A stretch of 64,000 bases of DNA from Paenibacillus sp. BK033 (GTDB lineage Bacteria > Bacillota > Bacilli > Paenibacillales > Paenibacillaceae). This document shows, one piece after another, positions 19,500 through 26,940 of this stretch. The DNA is taken from positions 1,178,001 to 1,242,000 of the forward strand of contig NZ_SLVP01000001.1 in NCBI RefSeq assembly GCF_004345425.1, in the 5' to 3' direction. The translations under genes and the position numbers were made by a program. Position 1 is the stretch's first letter. Every line of letters starts with the position of its first letter. The notes beneath the pieces are model-generated. The model worked only from the letters and a program-made list of their open reading frames with translations. It was not told the DNA's origin and did not search any database.

Positions 19500-19607
19500 T
19501 GGAGACGCGTAAGCGAATCGGCTTGCAGTAGCATTAAAAATCGTTGTATGATACTAAGAGTAACGCCATGAGACAAGGTGTAGAATGCAGGGTTAGGGGG
19601 TTCTTCA

Positions 19608-20030
19608 TTGCCGACTCCGAGCATGGAAGACTACTTGGAACGTATTTATAAGCTTATTGATGAAAAGGGCTATGCGCGCGTATCGGATATAGCCGAAGGG
19701 CTTGAGGTGCATCCTTCATCTGTCACCAAGATGATTCAGAAGCTGGACAAAGACAACTACTTGATTTATGAGAAATACCGCGGGCTTGTTCTGACAAGCA
19801 AAGGGAAAAAGATGGGGAAACGGCTAGTTGACCGTCATCATTTACTCGAGTCGTTCCTGACGATTATCGGCGTGCAGGAAGAGAACATTTACCGCGATGT
19901 GGAAGGCATCGAGCATCATTTGAGCTGGGATTCAATCACTTGCATCGAGACCTTGGTTGAATTCTTTAACCGTGAGCCATCTCGCTTGGACGAGCTGAGA
20001 GGGATCCGGACTGAACTGGATACGGAATGA
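19608..20030 (+). CDS. mntR: Manganese-responsive regulator MntR (DtxR family)
   Basis: The 140-residue protein starts [17 protein letters not shown] with a winged helix ([15 protein letters not shown]). Metal-ligand positions typical of MntR are visible: Asp in SMEDYLE, and the Glu/His set in DRHHLLESF and GIEHHLSWD. It represses manganese importers when Mn is abundant. The TTG at 19608 has AGGGGG about 8 bases upstream. A strong terminator follows. Confidence 0.92.
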   Translation: MPTPSMEDYLERIYKLIDEKGYARVSDIAEGLEVHPSSVTKMIQKLDKDNYLIYEKYRGLVLTSKGKKMGKRLVDRHHLLESFLTIIGVQEENIYRDVEGIEHHLSWDSITCIETLVEFFNREPSRLDELRGIRTELDTE

Positions 20031-20032
20031 AA

Positions 20033-20059
20033 GGCTCGCCGCTTGCGGCGGGCTTTTTT
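20033..20059 (+). terminator. Terminator after mntR
   Basis: A GCTCGCCGC/GGCGGGC stem with a short loop is followed by T6. Confidence 0.85.
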
Positions 20060-20060
20060 A

Positions 20061-20234
20061 GTTGTCCTGTGGGAGGCGGCCGGAATCGGGCTTGGGGCAC
20101 GGGGTATCTCCTTCGGCATCTGTTGTCCGGGTATGGCTTGAACAATATGCAGCCATGGCTGCAATACCCGGACAAAGGCGGACGCTACGCTCCTCCAGGA
20201 GATACCCCTTAGCCCCGGCGCCGCCGCAGACAAC
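20061..20234. repeat. 174-base nested inverted repeat with palindromic apex
   Basis: Five nested pairs of complementary arms run from the outside inward: GTTGTC 20061/GACAAC 20229, GGCGGC 20075/GCCGCC 20220, GGGGC 20094/GCCCC 20212, a perfect 12-base pair 20101-20112/20197-20208, and a perfect 12-base pair 20123-20134/20164-20175. The apex is a perfect 16-base palindrome TGCAGCCATGGCTGCA (20148-20163). It lies exactly between the terminators of two convergent genes. It could be a structured RNA, a MITE-like or REP-like element, or a domain boundary. No coding frame fits. Confidence 0.8.
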
Positions 20235-20236
20235 GT

Positions 20237-20264
20237 AAAAAAGCCCGCCGTAAAATCGGCGGGC
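20237..20264 (-). terminator. Terminator of the uracil-DNA glycosylase gene
   Basis: GCCCGCCG/CGGCGGGC with a 6-base loop; on the minus strand it is followed by T6. Confidence 0.85.
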
Positions 20265-20273
20265 GTAGTATAT

Positions 20274-20858
20274 CTATCCTTTAAGGCCAAGAACATCCCA
20301 GACTATTTCTCTAATCTCCGGCACTCTTTTCTCCTCGAACGACGGATGGGTTTTGAACCACCTTACATTCAGTGGAGAAGGGTGGGGGAGGACAATGGCC
20401 GGTTTCCCGTTAATCTGAGCATTTTCGAGGACCAAGTCTTCGAAATTTTCCTTTGGAAACAAATATTTCGCCGCTCGGGCACCGATGATGATATAGATCT
20501 GATTGTCCACCATCTCCATCTCTTTGGCGAGCCATTTATTCGCGCAGGCAAGCGGCGGAGGGTTGTCTCCGCCTTTAGGGTGCTTGCCGGGAAAGCAATG
20601 GGCGAGACCCGTCATATAGAAGTTATCTTCATTGTAAAAAATGTCGTCCGTAATTTGATACCACTGATACTTCAGCTTTGCCCCCGAAGGGTCATTAAAC
20701 GGCAGGCCGCTCTCGTGCACCTTTTTGGAGGGAGCTTGACCGATCTGCATGATCTTCGACTGCGCTTTTCCGTGGAAGACGGGATGGGGCGTAAATCCAA
20801 ATTTCTGTTTGCAATCCATACAGCTTATAATTTGTTCTTTTATTTCATGAAAGCTCAT
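20274..20858 (-). CDS. Uracil-DNA glycosylase family protein
   Basis: The 194-residue protein has the UDG-superfamily motifs: motif I-like IGQAPSKKVHESGLPFND and motif II-like LPHPSPLNVRW. Near the N-terminus is CMDCKQKF, but a full iron-sulfur ligand set as in family 4 enzymes is not clear. Such enzymes excise uracil or related bases from DNA; the exact family and substrate are not resolved. GGAGAG lies upstream of the ATG. It is downstream of an unknown gene on the same strand (18-base gap) and probably co-transcribed with it. Confidence 0.8.
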   Translation of the reverse strand: MSFHEIKEQIISCMDCKQKFGFTPHPVFHGKAQSKIMQIGQAPSKKVHESGLPFNDPSGAKLKYQWYQITDDIFYNEDNFYMTGLAHCFPGKHPKGGDNPPPLACANKWLAKEMEMVDNQIYIIIGARAAKYLFPKENFEDLVLENAQINGKPAIVLPHPSPLNVRWFKTHPSFEEKRVPEIREIVWDVLGLKG

Positions 20859-20876
20859 TGTCTACTCTCCGAATAT

Positions 20877-21503
20877 CTATATAGTATCTTCTAGTTTGAA
20901 CCATTTGCCGTATTGAGAGAATAACTTCCGTTTAAGTTTATCCCCAACCATAGGAAAAGTCTGCTCGAAGGAATAGTTGTAAAAATCCAATAGATCCGTC
21001 CGTACGGACCTTAACATTGAGATGAGTTCATCGTGTTTATACGAAATGCAGAACATGGCTTTTCTCTTTTCCTCAGACATTTCTTTATTCCATTTCCCTG
21101 AAAAATCATCGGACCAAACCTTAACGTTATTCTCTTCGTATTGAAGGGATGGGTAAGGATCATGACCAAGCCATGGACTTGTTCCGCCTCGTACCGACTT
21201 GTATACCTCCTGCCAATCTTCCAGTCCGCAGCAGCAGCTTGGAGTTATTACGCGTTCCTCGTCCGCAAAAGCGATTCCGCCGCTTATGGCGACTTTATCC
21301 TTTTTTATTAGCTTCTTGAAAACCTTATCCGGTTTTTGTTCAATATCTATATCGTTATACCAGCATAACAACGTCAGAAAGAGTACGGCGTCTTCCGTTG
21401 TGGAATTTTTCGATAGGATAACCGTATCTTTATAATTAACTTCCGGCAGCCAAGGGGGCTGCTTGCAGAATGGATTTGTGATGACCGCATGTATTTTTGC
21501 CAT
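20877..21503 (-). CDS. Unknown protein with CCCGLEDW motif
   Basis: The product has 208 residues and is soluble, with no signal or membrane segment. A notable motif is TPSCCCGLEDWQEVYKSV (about 92-110), followed by GGTSPWLGHDP and a Lys/Glu-rich helical end. The motif resembles short bacterial proteins of unknown function, some of which accompany toxins, but I cannot name a family. AGGAG lies 9 bases before the ATG. It is first of a two-gene unit with the DNA glycosylase. Base composition is slightly more AT-rich than its neighbours, which may indicate later acquisition. Confidence 0.6.
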   Translation of the reverse strand: MAKIHAVITNPFCKQPPWLPEVNYKDTVILSKNSTTEDAVLFLTLLCWYNDIDIEQKPDKVFKKLIKKDKVAISGGIAFADEERVITPSCCCGLEDWQEVYKSVRGGTSPWLGHDPYPSLQYEENNVKVWSDDFSGKWNKEMSEEKRKAMFCISYKHDELISMLRSVRTDLLDFYNYSFEQTFPMVGDKLKRKLFSQYGKWFKLEDTI

Positions 21504-21649
21504 GTGACAACTCCTGTCAGCCTTGCAGGGTAAAATGGTTCTTCGCTATATTTTCTCACAACGCTAACATGTAGACAATTCTTCTTCGCATATATAATTC
21601 TGATGGAAGCCGGATTTGACACTGCTTCCGTTGTCCGGAGGATGCGGAA

Positions 21650-22579
21650 GTGAAGATTAACGCAGTGTTCGAAGGCGGAGGAGTGAAGGGGATATCGCTG
21701 GCAGGTGCGGTCAGAGCCGCGGAGATGCAGGGGATTCAATTCAACCAGGTGGCGGGTACGTCAAGCGGGGCTATCATTTCTGCGCTGATTGCGGCGAATT
21801 ACAGCGGTCTGGACATCAAGCGGATCGTGGAGAATACGCCTTTCTCGTCGTTTCTGAAGAGATCGTTTATCTTTAACCTGAAGGTAATCAGTCCGGCTTT
21901 AAGGGTGCTTATCAAAAAGGGGCTTTATAGCGGCGAAGCGCTGGAGTATTGGATGTCATGCCTGCTGGAGGCAAAGGGGATAAAAACGTTTGGGGATTTG
22001 CCGGAATGCAAGCTTCGCATCGTAGCTTCGGATATTACGAACGGGAGATTGCTTGTGCTGCCGGAGGATGTAAGGATTTACGGCATGGATCCGCAGAAGC
22101 TGAGCGTTGCGCGGGCAGTCCGGATGAGCGCCAGCATTCCCTACTTCTTCGACCCGGTCGTCATCCGTTACTCGAAGCTTCTTTCCTTAACGGATAACGG
22201 TAAAGAGAAAGCGAAGCTTCATCAGGCTTATATCGTGGACGGAGGCTTGTTAAGCAATTTTCCGTTATGGCTGTTCGATAAGGAGCAGGCGGGAAGAACG
22301 AATCCCGTTCCGACGGTAGGCTTCCAAATGGTCGGTAAAAACGACAACGAACCGCATGAAATACGCGGTCCGTTGACAATGCTTGAAGCGATATTCGAGA
22401 CGATGATGCAAGCCCATGACGAGCGCTACATTAAGAAATATGCGCGCGACCGGACGGTGAAAATTCCTACTCTAGGTGTCCGGACTACACAATTCCATCT
22501 GCCCGAAGGGATGGCGGAAAAGCTGTTCCAATCCGGCTTCAAGGCCGCAACGCAGTTTTTCGAGGGCTTTCGTCAATGA
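21650..22579 (+). CDS. Patatin-like phospholipase/esterase (YqhO-like)
   Basis: The 309-residue protein has the patatin catalytic features: oxyanion loop FEGGGVKG (about 8), nucleophile elbow AGTSSGAI (about 36, Ser in GTSSG) and the Asp of the dyad in VDGGLLSNFP (about 200). It likely hydrolyses acyl esters of lipids. GTG 21650 follows GGAGG at about 10 bases. It starts the yqhO-yqhP-yqhQ-yqhR-aroQ-yqhT-efp gene order known from B. subtilis and converges on the yqhP-like gene, overlapping its end by 7 bases. Confidence 0.85.
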   Translation: MKINAVFEGGGVKGISLAGAVRAAEMQGIQFNQVAGTSSGAIISALIAANYSGLDIKRIVENTPFSSFLKRSFIFNLKVISPALRVLIKKGLYSGEALEYWMSCLLEAKGIKTFGDLPECKLRIVASDITNGRLLVLPEDVRIYGMDPQKLSVARAVRMSASIPYFFDPVVIRYSKLLSLTDNGKEKAKLHQAYIVDGGLLSNFPLWLFDKEQAGRTNPVPTVGFQMVGKNDNEPHEIRGPLTMLEAIFETMMQAHDERYIKKYARDRTVKIPTLGVRTTQFHLPEGMAEKLFQSGFKAATQFFEGFRQ

Positions 22580-22869
22580 TACTTCGGCAGGTCATCGTCA
22601 TCTTTGCCGCCATCGATTACCCGGAACGGCGCGCGGCGGGACTTCGGTTTTTGCCGAGGTGTCGTTTTTGTTTGTTTCACGTAAGGCTGCTGTCTGACCC
22701 GGACACGGGTGCCCCATGTGTTGGGCGGATATTTATACAGCAGGAAAATGCCGCCCAGCACAATGATGGGAATTAGAAACGAAGTAAGATGCTGTCCGAT
22801 TCCGTACAAAATCCCGATGGCCAGTAGCGTCAGCACGATAATTGACGATGCGTTCCATCTCCGCGGCAT
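22573..22869 (-). CDS. Small membrane protein (YqhP position)
   Basis: The 98-residue protein has two hydrophobic segments (about 9-25 IIVLTLLAIGILYGIG and 30-46 SFLIPIIVLGGIFLLYKY) and a strongly basic cytoplasmic tail (TTPRQKPKSRRAPF). It occupies the yqhP position next to yqhO and yqhQ; the match is by position and architecture. Function unknown. Its stop overlaps the end of yqhO. Confidence 0.65.
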   Translation of the reverse strand: MPRRWNASSIIVLTLLAIGILYGIGQHLTSFLIPIIVLGGIFLLYKYPPNTWGTRVRVRQQPYVKQTKTTPRQKPKSRRAPFRVIDGGKDDDDLPKYH

Positions 22870-22900
22870 AATATCACCTGTCCTTTAAGTTGGAATGGAT

Positions 22901-23860
22901 TTAAGCTTTGATGCCCATTTCCTTATCGAGCTCGCGCATCCGGTTGAAGGAAGCGATCGATACGGCGACTTGATCATCCTTGGGCTCTTTAGTCGTAAGA
23001 AGCTGAAGCCACAGTCCCGGATAACCCAGGTAGCGCAATACCGGCACATCGCGCAGGGCGTTTGTCCAGCGGAGCACTTCGTAAGAGATACCCAAGGTAA
23101 CCGGCAGAAGCAAAATCCGGATGTAGACGCGTTCCCAAATGCTGTGCCACTCGAAGATCGGAAGGGAGTAGATGATAACCCCTACGATAACGGTGAAAAT
23201 GATAAAGCTGCTGCCGCAGCGGTAATGAAGCCTGCTGTACTTCTGAACATTGGCGACGGTTAACTCCTCGCCGGCTTCGTATGCGCTGATGACCTTGTGC
23301 TCGGCGCCATGGTATTGGAACAGCCGTTTGATGATCGGCGTCATCGACATGAGATACAAATAGGCAAGAAGCATAATGAGTTTAATAAGTCCTTCTAACA
23401 GGTTATGACCAACTTTGTTCTCGAATACATTCTCGAACAGCAAACTTTCAATCGCTGCCGGCGCTGCGGTCAGCAGCAGCTTGCCGAATATAAAGGAAAT
23501 AACCCCCGCCGCGGCAACGCCCACAATCATGCCCAGGCTCCAGCCGGACTTTTCCTTCTTCAGGGCTGCGGCTTTATCCGCCTCGGACATATCCGAGGTC
23601 TCGTCCTCCGCATAAGCCTCCATGGAGAAATTCAAATGCTGGGAGCCCTTGGCGCTGGAATCAATAATTCCTACGAAACCACGGACGAGAGGGATTTTCT
23701 TAAGAATTTGGATCCACCGCTGCGTCGTGCGGGGCACCTCGTAAAAAACGATCTCATCGTTTTTTCTGCGTACAGCGGTTACATTTACATGCTTGCCTGC
23801 GAACATGACGCCTTCGATTACCGCTTGTCCGCCGTAAATGCTTGTAGTGTTCTGAGACAA
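22901..23860 (-). CDS. yqhQ: DUF1385 membrane protein YqhQ
   Basis: The 319-residue protein has the DUF1385 signature: YGGQAVIEGVMFAGKHVN near the N-terminus and FQYHGAEHKVISAYEAGEELT in the middle, flanked by four to five hydrophobic helices. The family is widespread in Firmicutes, Actinobacteria and Thermotogae; its biochemical role is not established to my knowledge. The TTG start at 23860 has AAGGAAGG upstream. It is divergent from yqhR across a hairpin-bearing gap. Confidence 0.88.
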   Translation of the reverse strand: MSQNTTSIYGGQAVIEGVMFAGKHVNVTAVRRKNDEIVFYEVPRTTQRWIQILKKIPLVRGFVGIIDSSAKGSQHLNFSMEAYAEDETSDMSEADKAAALKKEKSGWSLGMIVGVAAAGVISFIFGKLLLTAAPAAIESLLFENVFENKVGHNLLEGLIKLIMLLAYLYLMSMTPIIKRLFQYHGAEHKVISAYEAGEELTVANVQKYSRLHYRCGSSFIIFTVIVGVIIYSLPIFEWHSIWERVYIRILLLPVTLGISYEVLRWTNALRDVPVLRYLGYPGLWLQLLTTKEPKDDQVAVSIASFNRMRELDKEMGIKA

Positions 23861-23935
23861 GAGCTTGTCACCTTCCTTAATAGTATCGTCCCGATCAGGT
23901 GACGAAAGGTATACGTCTATTGTACTTGATCGTTA

Positions 23936-23970
23936 ACGGATTTGCCAACGCCATCATGTTGGTTATCCGT
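23936..23970. repeat. Hairpin-forming inverted repeat between yqhQ and yqhR
   Basis: ACGGAT...CCAAC and GTTGG...ATCCGT form an 11-pair interrupted stem around an 8-base loop. It is not followed by a T run on either strand, so it is more likely an operator or RNA element than a terminator. Confidence 0.4.
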
Positions 23971-24032
23971 GGAGCTAAAGTCGCATACTAGGAGAAGACT
24001 TCAAGCGGATAAAAAAATGGAGGGGCATACGC

Positions 24033-24566
24033 ATGGCGGTAACGAATGAAAGCAGCAAAAGCAATGGCGGCGAGCGTCAGAAAAGCGAGTACGGCGGTCA
24101 ACATCATACGAATCCATGGCTGTTCAGCAGTATGATCGGATTCTTTGCGGGCTTGATCTGGGGAATCCTCCGATGGCTCTTTTACGAAATGAAATTTACG
24201 ACCGAGCTGCCGGGTTTGTTTGCAGACCCGTTCTTTCAGTCTTCTTATTTAAGGACAGGCTGGGGGATCGTCGTTGGCATTGCGAGCTATATCCTATTTT
24301 CCGTTCTGGCTGCGCTGCTATATAAAGTGCTGCTAGGCAGGCTGAGAGGGCCTTGGCCGGGCGTATTGTACGGACTTGCGTGGTGGGCGGTCATTTTTCT
24401 GCTGCTGGGTCCGGTACTTGGCATGTCCCGTCAAATTACGGTTGCCGGCTGGAACACGTTGTTCTCCGAGTTGTGCATTTTCCTCTTATGGGGGCTATTT
24501 ATCGGCTATTCGATCGCTTTCGAATTTACCGACGAAGCATCGCGGGAACCGCTAGGCGCGCATTAA
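24033..24566 (+). CDS. yqhR: YqhR-like membrane protein
   Basis: The 177-residue protein has a polar N-terminus (about 30 residues) and four hydrophobic helices (beginning near FSSMIGFFAGLIWGILRWL, GWGIVVGIASYILFSV, GVLYGLAWWAVIFLLLG and FSELCIFLLWGLFIGYSI). This fits YqhR by topology and by its place just before aroQ. Function unknown. GGAGGGG lies 9 bases before the ATG. Confidence 0.75.
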   Translation: MAVTNESSKSNGGERQKSEYGGQHHTNPWLFSSMIGFFAGLIWGILRWLFYEMKFTTELPGLFADPFFQSSYLRTGWGIVVGIASYILFSVLAALLYKVLLGRLRGPWPGVLYGLAWWAVIFLLLGPVLGMSRQITVAGWNTLFSELCIFLLWGLFIGYSIAFEFTDEASREPLGAH

Positions 24567-24661
24567 GCAGGTTGCGACTTCTCAAGAAGCGGTCATATGT
24601 GGTAAAATGGCTAATGATCTTTGGCTAGATGCAAGACTTTCGCTGATTGGGAGGTGCGGAA

Positions 24662-25108
24662 TTGCTTAGAATTGTTGTTTTGAACGGGCCTAACTTAAAT
24701 ATGCTTGGCGTACGGGAGCCGGGCGTTTACGGCACAGAGACGCTGGCCCAGATCGAAGCGAAATTGCGCGAACAAGCTTTGCAGCTTGACGTGGAGCTGG
24801 ATTTTTTCCAATCCAATCACGAGGGCGCCCTTATTGACCGGATACATAGCGCATTTGGGCAGGCGGATGGTATACTCATAAATCCGGGTGCATTAACGCA
24901 TTACAGCTATGCGCTCAGAGACGCGTTAAGCACGGTGGCTCTGCCGGTTGTCGAGGTGCATCTGTCCAATATACATAAACGCGAATCGTTCCGTCATGTA
25001 TCGGTCATTGCGCCGGTGGCGATTGGCCAAATCGCAGGCTTTGGCGGTCAAAGCTATGAGCTTGGACTTGCAGCGCTTGTTGCAAAGCTTCAAAATGGTG
25101 CAGCGTGA
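24662..25108 (+). CDS. aroQ: Type II 3-dehydroquinate dehydratase
   Basis: AroQ converts 3-dehydroquinate to 3-dehydroshikimate in the shikimate pathway. The 148-residue protein has the hallmark [19 protein letters not shown] with the catalytic loop Tyr, [19 protein letters not shown] and [19 protein letters not shown] with the catalytic His region. TTG 24662 is chosen because GGAGGT lies 7 bases upstream. It overlaps the next gene region by 4 bases, although that gene's likely ATG is at 25123. Confidence 0.95.
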   Translation: MLRIVVLNGPNLNMLGVREPGVYGTETLAQIEAKLREQALQLDVELDFFQSNHEGALIDRIHSAFGQADGILINPGALTHYSYALRDALSTVALPVVEVHLSNIHKRESFRHVSVIAPVAIGQIAGFGGQSYELGLAALVAKLQNGAA

Positions 25109-25122
25109 AAGGGGAGCTTAAC

Positions 25123-26196
25123 ATGACACTCGAAAGAGTTAACCGGCTGAGACATGCGATGGCCGAGAAAAACCTTGAAGCGATCATTATCGGAAGCGAG
25201 CATAACCGTCGTTATCTCAGCGGATTTACGGGATCGTCCGGAACGGTTGTTATTACCGAGCAGGAGCAGTTCCTGTTTACGGACTTCCGTTACATGACAC
25301 AGGCACCGCAGCAGGCGCCTTCTTTCCAGGTGATCGAGCATGGATCGAAAGTCATCGGGGATATCCGCGATCTGTTGGCAGGCAAAGGAATTCGCAGCGC
25401 AGCCTTCGAGCAGGATCAGGTCGTATACAGCCAATATGCAGCCTGGAGCGAAGCATTAGGCGAGATCAAGCTGACGCCGGTATCCGGTCTTGTCGAGGAT
25501 CTGCGGATGATTAAAGACGATGCGGAGCTGCAAATTATGCAGGAAGCGGCCGATCTGGCCGATGCCACGTTCCGTCACGTGCAGAACATCATCAGACCCG
25601 GCGTGAAGGAAAGCGACATCGCGCTCGAGATGGAGATGTACATGAGGAGCCATGGGGCGACTTCATCCTCCTTCGACACGATCGTAGCGTCCGGCGAACG
25701 CTCCGCATTGCCGCATGGCGTGGCTAGCGAGCGGGTTATTGGCAATAATGAGTTTGTAAAGCTTGATTTCGGCGCCTATTATAAAGGATACTGTTCCGAC
25801 CTCACCCGTACGGTTGTCGTTGGAACGCCTACCGATAAGCATCGCGAAATCTATGACATTGTGCTGGAAGCCCAGCTTCATGCTCTCGAGCACATCCGGC
25901 CGGGCATGACCGGCCACGAGGCCGACGCGCTTGCCCGCGATATCATCACGAAGCACGGTTACGGCGATAAGTTCGGCCATAGCACAGGCCACGGACTCGG
26001 CATGGAAATTCACGAGTATCCGCGCCTTGCAAGAAACAGCGATACGATTTTAACCCCCGGAATGACTGTGACGGTTGAACCCGGCATCTATCTCCCCGGC
26101 TTTGGCGGAGTGCGGATCGAGGACGATATCGTCATCACGGAATCCGGTATTAAAATATTAACCTCATCCCCGAAACAATTGATTACTCTGGGTTAA
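25123..26196 (+). CDS. yqhT: M24 Xaa-Pro aminopeptidase (YqhT)
   Basis: The 357-residue protein has a creatinase-like N-terminal domain and the M24 pita-bread fold. Metal ligands are visible in LDFGAYYKGYCSDLTRTV (two Asp), GHSTGHGLGMEIHE (His), TVEPGIYLPG (Glu) and VRIEDDIVI (Glu). It removes N-terminal residues before proline. The ATG at 25123 has GGGGAG upstream; an in-frame GTG at 25105 would lengthen it by six residues. It lies just before efp, an order conserved in Firmicutes; both deal with proline-containing peptides. Confidence 0.93.
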   Translation: MTLERVNRLRHAMAEKNLEAIIIGSEHNRRYLSGFTGSSGTVVITEQEQFLFTDFRYMTQAPQQAPSFQVIEHGSKVIGDIRDLLAGKGIRSAAFEQDQVVYSQYAAWSEALGEIKLTPVSGLVEDLRMIKDDAELQIMQEAADLADATFRHVQNIIRPGVKESDIALEMEMYMRSHGATSSSFDTIVASGERSALPHGVASERVIGNNEFVKLDFGAYYKGYCSDLTRTVVVGTPTDKHREIYDIVLEAQLHALEHIRPGMTGHEADALARDIITKHGYGDKFGHSTGHGLGMEIHEYPRLARNSDTILTPGMTVTVEPGIYLPGFGGVRIEDDIVITESGIKILTSSPKQLITLG

Positions 26197-26233
26197 GGAC
26201 TATTAAAGCAGCTAATTCAGGAGGGAATTTGAA

Positions 26234-26794
26234 GTGACAGTTTCAGTTAACGATTTCAAAACAGGCTTGACCGTCGAAGTGGACGGCGACATTTTCTCGG
26301 TTACCGAGTTCCAGCACGTAAAACCAGGTAAAGGCGCGGCGTTCGTTCGCTCCAAGCTGAGAAATCTCCGCAACGGCAACGTTGTAGAGAAAACTTTCCG
26401 TGCGGGCGAGACAATCGGCCGCGCAATCATCGAGAACCGCGAAGTACAATACTTGTACAACTCCGGCGAAGAGTATACGTTCATGGATAACGAAACTTAC
26501 GACCAATTCGGCCTGGACAAAAAGCAGCTCGAGTGGGAACTGAACTTCCTTAAAGAGAACATGAACGTAAACATCTCGAGCTACCAAGGCGAAATCATCG
26601 GTATCCAAATGCCGAACAGCGTTGAGCTGAAAGTCGTTGAGACAGATGCAGCCGTTAAAGGCAATACCGCGCAAGGCGCGACTAAGAATGCTAAAGTCGA
26701 AACAGGCCTGAACGTTCAAGTTCCTCTGTTCATCAACGAAGGCGATGTACTCCTGATCGATACCCGTGAAGGCAAATACATCTCCCGCGCATAG
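26234..26794 (+). CDS. efp: Translation elongation factor P
   Basis: EF-P relieves ribosome stalling at polyproline. The 186-residue protein has three beta domains; the tip loop [11 protein letters not shown] carries the lysine (KPGKGA) that is modified in many bacteria. Central [15 protein letters not shown] and the C-terminal [14 protein letters not shown]...[11 protein letters not shown] match the family. GTG start behind GGAGGG. The length is standard. Confidence 0.97.
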   Translation: MTVSVNDFKTGLTVEVDGDIFSVTEFQHVKPGKGAAFVRSKLRNLRNGNVVEKTFRAGETIGRAIIENREVQYLYNSGEEYTFMDNETYDQFGLDKKQLEWELNFLKENMNVNISSYQGEIIGIQMPNSVELKVVETDAAVKGNTAQGATKNAKVETGLNVQVPLFINEGDVLLIDTREGKYISRA

Positions 26795-26804
26795 CATGGA
26801 AGAC

Positions 26805-26846
26805 AAGCCGTCCGAATCCTCCGATTCGGGCGGCTTTTTCTTTTTC
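26805..26846 (+). terminator. Terminator after efp
   Basis: GCCGTCCGAATC/GATTCGGGCGGC stem with a 4-base loop, followed by T5CT5. Confidence 0.88.
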
Positions 26847-26940
26847 GACAAAATCCGTGGGCGGATATACCCAGACAAGCCGGGGATGTGCTATACTATT
26901 GACTTGTATGTTATATGTCAAGGTTGGGAGTGAATCAGCT

